From the NCBI GenBank assembly GCA_023135025.1, contig JAGLTY010000044.1, positions 1 to 10,421 of the forward strand: a DNA stretch of 10,421 nt, in the 5' to 3' direction. Below the pieces are notes generated by a model. It did no database searches, was not told the DNA's origin, and saw only the letters and a program-made list of their open reading frames with translations. Numbering within the stretch: the stretch's first letter is position 1; each line of letters begins with the position of its first letter. Made by a program: the position numbers and the translations under genes. Shown piece by piece: positions 7,475 through 10,421 of the stretch. This DNA is from Bacteroidales bacterium (GTDB lineage Bacteria; Bacteroidota; Bacteroidia; Bacteroidales; GCA-2748055).

Positions 7475-7482
7475 CAAAATTA
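7475..7482 (-). promoter_or_regulatory. Candidate -7 element of the queA promoter
   Basis: TAATTTTG on the minus strand fits the Bacteroidota TAnnTTTG -7 consensus exactly. Transcription would start near 7468, leaving a leader of about 12 bases before the queA ATG. A good -33 TTTG at the usual 19-21 base distance was not found, so the call rests on the -7 motif and position alone. Confidence 0.4.
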
Positions 7483-7484
7483 AC

Positions 7485-7492
7485 TATTTTTG
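7485..7492 (+). promoter_or_regulatory. Candidate -7 element of the rnpB promoter
   Basis: TATTTTTG fits TAnnTTTG exactly and lies about 19 bases before the inferred 5' end of RNase P RNA. Transcription would begin near 7499 and the mature 5' end at about 7511 would then need trimming or be slightly misplaced. The match sits 2 bases from the opposed queA motif. The upstream -33 element is weak (a GTTTA near 7458-7462). Confidence 0.45.
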
Positions 7493-7510
7493 CATAGTTC
7501 TTTAAAATTT

Positions 7511-7840
7511 TGCAGTAGTTGATCCTGTCGCTGCAGGCTTCGGCCTGTGGAGGAAAGTCCGGGCAGCTCAGGGTGCCGCACTGTTGAAAAACAGATGTCT
7601 GTGAAGGCATGGGTGCAAAGAAGAAAATAACCGCCTCCTCACGGGGGTAAGGGTGAGAAGGTGGGGTAAGAGCCCACCGGTGTGGCGGGTGACCGTTGCA
7701 GCTGTTTGTCCTGCGGGCTGAAAGGCCATGTATACCCGTATAATAAAAGCTACCCGCTTCTGCCGGGGGGTAGGCCGCTCAGAAAAATGACAGGGATCCT
7801 GCTTATGGAGGATACAGAACCTGGCTTAACAACTACTGCA
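7511..7840 (+). ncRNA. rnpB: RNase P catalytic RNA (bacterial type)
   Basis: This is the ribozyme subunit of RNase P, which removes 5' leaders from precursor tRNAs. Conserved blocks are in the expected order: GGAGGAAAGTCCGGGC (7549-7564), the AATAACCGCC region near 7625, GGTGGGGTAAGAGCCCACCG (from about 7658, the conserved GGTAAGAG core inside its stem), GGTAGGCCGCTC (7769-7780, containing the GGT that pairs with the tRNA CCA end) and ACAGAACCTGGCTTA (7814-7828, the 3' strand of helix P4). The ends are set by helix P1: GCAGTAGTTG (7512-7521) is perfectly complementary to CAACTACTGC (7830-7839), with one more T-A pair outside. The total of about 330 bases is normal for the class. A run of six T follows at once (7841-7846). 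No disabling change was noticed. It diverges from queA and converges with the LolA-like gene, whose stop codon lies within the T-run. Confidence 0.97.
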
Positions 7841-7846
7841 TTTTTT
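7830..7846 (+). terminator. rnpB 3' end: P1 strand plus T-run
   Basis: The 3' strand of RNase P helix P1 (7830-7839) is followed directly by six T residues. The long-range P1 stem with a U-tract could work as the transcription end of rnpB. It is not a local hairpin terminator, since the pairing partner lies about 300 bases upstream, so the call is tentative. Confidence 0.35.
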
Positions 7847-8564
7847 ACTCCACAACAGGTTTCTCAAAGAGAGAGGGATCCAATACCTTATTGAATTCGA
7901 CGGTTTCAATGGTGATGGTGCTCACAATCTGGCCTGCCATTTTGGTAACAAGATAGTGCGGCGTCGGGATTCCTTTTACATTTTTATAATCCTTCATCTC
8001 CACTTCAATGTCTGTTTCTGAACCACCCGCCATCTGAATGGACTTGATCTTCGAGATCAGGAAGGTCTCTTTGCTGATGCAAAGGGTCATCTCATCACCT
8101 TCAGCAGTAACAACTTTTATCATATGTGCAGATCCGTCTTCAGTGACACCTAATAGTTCAACGCTCTTTCCCTTCGCCTTATAGTCCCAGAGCGGACTAT
8201 CAAATTCTGCCTGGCTCAATATGGATTGAAGTTCATTGCTACCCATTTCCTGGGGTTGGGTAATGCCCATGGCCGGTGCATACATCCATCCCGTTGTGCC
8301 GTTATAGGTCTGGATAATCTTTGATCCTGCAAAATCCGCTTCTACCCGAATGTTATTGGGCCTTGACTGGTAGAGTTTAAAACCGGTCTCTATTCCCATG
8401 GCAGCTAAGGTGTTTTTGCCGGATATGGTGATGGAGGTGATCTTTTCCATTTTCTCCTGGGCAGAGGCCTTATAGTGATCATTCAATATCTTATCCAGGT
8501 TCTGTGCTGAGAGGGAGGAGAGTGTAAAAGCTAGAATTGCGAAAGAAATAGTAAGTATGCGCAT
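7845..8564 (-). CDS. LolA-like outer-membrane lipoprotein-sorting protein
   Basis: This 239-residue protein has a clear signal peptide (MRILTISFAILAF, cleavage probably after LSAQ at residue 21) and no lipobox cysteine, so it is likely a soluble periplasmic protein. The body resembles the LolA/LolB-like half-barrel found in Bacteroidota proteins called outer-membrane lipoprotein-sorting protein: an early helix (LNDHYKASAQEKMEKI), the strand SITISGKN, then IRVEADFAGSKIIQTYNGTTGWMY and a late KDYKNVKGIPTPHYLVTKM segment. LolA carries lipoproteins from inner to outer membrane, but many members of this wider group have no proven cargo, so the specific role is inferred. It is the last gene of the rarA-kdsA cluster, 27 bases after kdsA, and fits an envelope theme with Kdo synthesis. 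Its stop codon overlaps the T-run at the 3' end of the convergent rnpB. Confidence 0.82.
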   Translation of the reverse strand: MRILTISFAILAFTLSSLSAQNLDKILNDHYKASAQEKMEKITSITISGKNTLAAMGIETGFKLYQSRPNNIRVEADFAGSKIIQTYNGTTGWMYAPAMGITQPQEMGSNELQSILSQAEFDSPLWDYKAKGKSVELLGVTEDGSAHMIKVVTAEGDEMTLCISKETFLISKIKSIQMAGGSETDIEVEMKDYKNVKGIPTPHYLVTKMAGQIVSTITIETVEFNKVLDPSLFEKPVVE

Positions 8565-8586
8565 GGGATTTTTTTTTAGTTATAAT

Positions 8587-8594
8587 CAAATTTA
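8587..8594 (-). promoter_or_regulatory. Candidate internal -7 element before the LolA-like gene
   Basis: TAAATTTG on the minus strand matches TAnnTTTG and begins with the kdsA stop codon. Transcription would start near 8580, about 15 bases before the LolA-like ATG at 8564. No TTTG was seen at the -33 distance. In an AT-rich spacer such a match can arise by chance. Confidence 0.3.
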
Positions 8595-9428
8595 CATATT
8601 TATTATGACATCTCTAAGCATGGTCAGTTTTCGCAGCAGTTCGTCCAACAGTTCCAAATGAAGCATGTTGGCGCCATCCGATTTCGCTTTTGAAGGATCG
8701 GGATGAGTCTCCAGGAAAATGCCATCTACACCAACTGCTATCCCTGCCTTTGCTAAACTTTCGATCAATTCAGGCTTACCCCCCGTCACACCACTGGCCT
8801 GGTTGGGTTGCTGCAAAGAGTGGGTTACATCCAGGATGACCGGGTAACCAAATTGCTGCATCTCAGGTATTCCCCTGAAGTCAACCACCAGGTCCTGGTA
8901 TCCAAAAGTGGTGCCCCGCTCTGTGATCAACACCCTGTTATTGCCCGATTCGACCACTTTATCCACGGCAAACTTCATGGAATCCGGTGAAAGAAACTGT
9001 CCCTTTTTAACAGATACGGCACGACCGGTCTTGGCACATGCCACAAGGAGATCGGTCTGCCGGCACAGGAAGGCCGGTACCTGTAGAATATCTACAAATT
9101 CAGCCGCTTTTACGGCCTCTTCCGGAGTGTGAACATCGGTGATTACGGGTAGGGAGAATTGCGCTCCCACCTCCTTCAGGATTTTCAGGGCTTTCTCATC
9201 ACCAATCCCGGTAAAAGAGTCAATACGGGAGCGGTTGGCCTTTCTGTATGAGGCTTTGAAAACAAAAGGGAGCTGATATTTCTCACTGAGTCCGTTGATA
9301 TGTTCAGCGATATTCATCACCATATCCCTGCCTTCCACAACACAGGGTCCGGCGATCAGAAGAAACCCATCTCCCTCATCAAAGCGGATGGAGGGGATCA
9401 CACCTTTAAAATCTTTATTTCTTGCCAT
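8592..9428 (-). CDS. kdsA: 3-deoxy-8-phosphooctulonate synthase (Kdo-8-phosphate synthase)
   Basis: KdsA condenses phosphoenolpyruvate with arabinose 5-phosphate to Kdo-8-phosphate, the committed step toward the Kdo of LPS inner core, in the cytoplasm. The 278-residue length is typical. Motifs are LIAGPCVVEG (24-33), FKASYRKANRSRIDSFTGIG (57-76), ITDVHTPEEA (96-105), LQVPAFLCRQTDLL (115-128), SVKKGQFLSP (139-148), ITERGTTFGYQDLVVDFR (168-185), ILDVTHSLQQPNQ (198-210) and FLETHPDPSKAKSDGANML (238-256). The residues C29, H203, E240 and D251 match, at one constant offset, the metal ligands known from the Aquifex enzyme, so this is the metal-dependent type; the E. coli type has Asn in place of the cysteine. 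The ATG at 9428 lies 14 bases inside the end of rarA, showing coupled translation. Confidence 0.97.
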   Translation of the reverse strand: MARNKDFKGVIPSIRFDEGDGFLLIAGPCVVEGRDMVMNIAEHINGLSEKYQLPFVFKASYRKANRSRIDSFTGIGDEKALKILKEVGAQFSLPVITDVHTPEEAVKAAEFVDILQVPAFLCRQTDLLVACAKTGRAVSVKKGQFLSPDSMKFAVDKVVESGNNRVLITERGTTFGYQDLVVDFRGIPEMQQFGYPVILDVTHSLQQPNQASGVTGGKPELIESLAKAGIAVGVDGIFLETHPDPSKAKSDGANMLHLELLDELLRKLTMLRDVIINM

Positions 9429-10421
9429 AATTCTTCATCTCTTTCCACAAATTATCGAGCCGTTTGCGCATCTCCTCTTCACGGAGATTCTCCCCCGGCT
9501 GGAAAAATTGCAGCGATTCCAGCTCCTCCGGAAGGTAGTTTTCCCGGACAAAATGATCTTTGTAATTGTGAGCGTACTGGTAATTTTCACCATACCCAAG
9601 CTCCTTCATCAGCGATGTTGGTGCGTTCCTTAAATGGAGCGGTACGGCCAGATTTCCTGTTTTCTGCACTGTTTGCAGTGCCTGGTCGATGGCTGCATAG
9701 GCAGAATTGCTTTTGGGCGAGGCGGCCAGGTAGATGGTTGTTTCAGAGAGTATGATCCTGGCCTCGGGCATCCCTATCATATGCACCGCCTGGAAACAGT
9801 TGGTTGCCATCAACAGGGCATTGGGGTTGGCCAGGCCAATATCTTCTGATGCCAGTATCACCAGCCTCCGGGCTATAAATTTCACATCTTCGCCACCGGC
9901 AAGCATCCTGGCCAGCCAGTAGACCGCTGCATCGGGATCACTCCCCCTGACCGATTTGATAAATGCGGAGATAATATCATAATGCATCTCTCCATTTTTA
10001 TCATAGATGGCCATGTTCTCCTGAAGCCGGTCGGTGACCATCTCATCGGTAATCTCAATGACCTGCTCCATTTTAAAATCTTCACCTGAGCTCTCCGATT
10101 TGACCACCACCTCCAGGGTATTTAGAAGCTTCCTGGCATCCCCTCCGGAGTATTGAAGCATCGCCTTGTTTTCATGGATTTTGATCTTCAGTTTTTTCAG
10201 GTAGGGGTCCTTCTCCAGTGCGCGTTTTAGTAACGATTCAAGGTTCTCCTTCGACAGCGGATTCAGGATATAGACCTGGCAGCGGGAGAGCAGCGGCGAT
10301 ATCACCTCAAATGATGGATTTTCGGTGGTGGCCCCGATCAAGGTAACAATGCCCTGTTCAACTGCTCCCAGCAGGGAGTCCTGTTGTGATTTTGAGAAGC
10401 GGTGAATCTCATCAATAAAGA
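9415..10421 (-). CDS. rarA: Replication-associated recombination protein A, AAA+ ATPase, partial (N-terminus beyond right edge)
   Basis: RarA (MgsA, the bacterial relative of WRNIP1) is a clamp-loader-like ATPase that acts at stalled replication forks with SSB. The visible 334 codons run open to the window edge. They begin in Walker B (FIDEIHRF), followed by SKSQQDSLLGAVEQG, sensor 1 (GATTENPSFE), the arginine-finger segment (SPLLSRCQVY), the sensor 2 region (SGGDARKLLNTLE) and the C-terminal tetramer/MgsA domain with YLAASPKSNSAYAAIDQAL, VPLHLRNAPTSLMKELGYG and YAHNYKDHFV near the end. About 110-120 residues including Walker A are missing. An in-frame TTG at 10341 is not a true start, because conserved Walker B sequence lies upstream of it. 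It is the first visible gene of the rarA-kdsA-LolA-like cluster. Confidence 0.95.
   Translation of the reverse strand, partial: FIDEIHRFSKSQQDSLLGAVEQGIVTLIGATTENPSFEVISPLLSRCQVYILNPLSKENLESLLKRALEKDPYLKKLKIKIHENKAMLQYSGGDARKLLNTLEVVVKSESSGEDFKMEQVIEITDEMVTDRLQENMAIYDKNGEMHYDIISAFIKSVRGSDPDAAVYWLARMLAGGEDVKFIARRLVILASEDIGLANPNALLMATNCFQAVHMIGMPEARIILSETTIYLAASPKSNSAYAAIDQALQTVQKTGNLAVPLHLRNAPTSLMKELGYGENYQYAHNYKDHFVRENYLPEELESLQFFQPGENLREEEMRKRLDNLWKEMKNYGKK

Noticed and set aside
7254..7610. Minus-strand open frame crossing from rnpB into queA
   Set aside because: It covers the structured 5' part of RNase P RNA and the queA start in another frame, so it is a by-product of those features.
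10339..10341. TTG as start codon of rarA
   Set aside because: Conserved RarA sequence including Walker B continues upstream of it to the window edge, so the gene is simply cut by the window.
1..10421. CRISPR array, tRNA genes, insertion sequences or direct repeats
   Set aside because: No regularly spaced repeats, cloverleaf sequences, transposase fragments or terminal repeats were seen on either strand. Apart from the amino-acid-level beta-helix rungs, nothing repetitive was found by eye.

Overview
The window reads as ordinary, gene-dense chromosome from a Gram-negative member of the Bacteroidota, probably Bacteroidales or a near relative. The signs are Bacteroidota-type protein families (a DUF2490 outer-membrane protein, a secreted C69 dipeptidase, a long-form QueA, a LolA-like sorting protein), Kdo synthesis for LPS, a general lack of strong Shine-Dalgarno sequences, and several TAnnTTTG motifs (the Bacteroidota sigma-ABfr -7 element) at plausible distances upstream of genes. 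No mobile element, CRISPR array, tRNA or phage gene was seen, and there is no gene-free stretch longer than about 110 bases.

Region 1 (1-3497, minus strand) is a tightly coupled three-gene envelope operon. A CotH-type kinase-like lipoprotein is followed by a right-handed parallel beta-helix lipoprotein (4-base ATGA overlap), then by a DUF2490 outer-membrane beta-barrel candidate (11-base overlap) that runs off the left edge. This is the least understood part of the window and the best candidate for an undescribed system: a surface kinase-like protein with an acidic and histidine-rich beta-helix partner. The function is not known from the sequence.

Region 2 (3607-6237, plus strand) holds a secreted C69-family dipeptidase followed 3 bases later by a PLP-dependent low-specificity threonine aldolase. 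Together they could take peptides to amino acids and then split threonine or allo-threonine into glycine and acetaldehyde. The aldolase converges on queA with a 12-base coding overlap.

Region 3 (6226-7840) has queA (queuosine tRNA modification, minus strand) divergent from rnpB (the catalytic RNA of RNase P, plus strand). They are separated by a short AT-rich spacer with opposed TAnnTTTG motifs. Two tRNA-maturation functions therefore share one small control region.

Region 4 (7845-10421, minus strand) is a compact cluster transcribed right to left: rarA (replication-fork AAA+ ATPase, N-terminus outside the window), kdsA (Kdo-8-phosphate synthase of the metal-dependent type, 14-base overlap with rarA) and a LolA-like periplasmic protein 27 bases further on. 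Its last stop codon lies within 5 bases of the 3' end of the convergent rnpB.

Functions of the housekeeping genes are secure from family motifs. The three-gene CotH operon is annotated by fold and family only. Promoter calls are motif matches by eye and are tentative.
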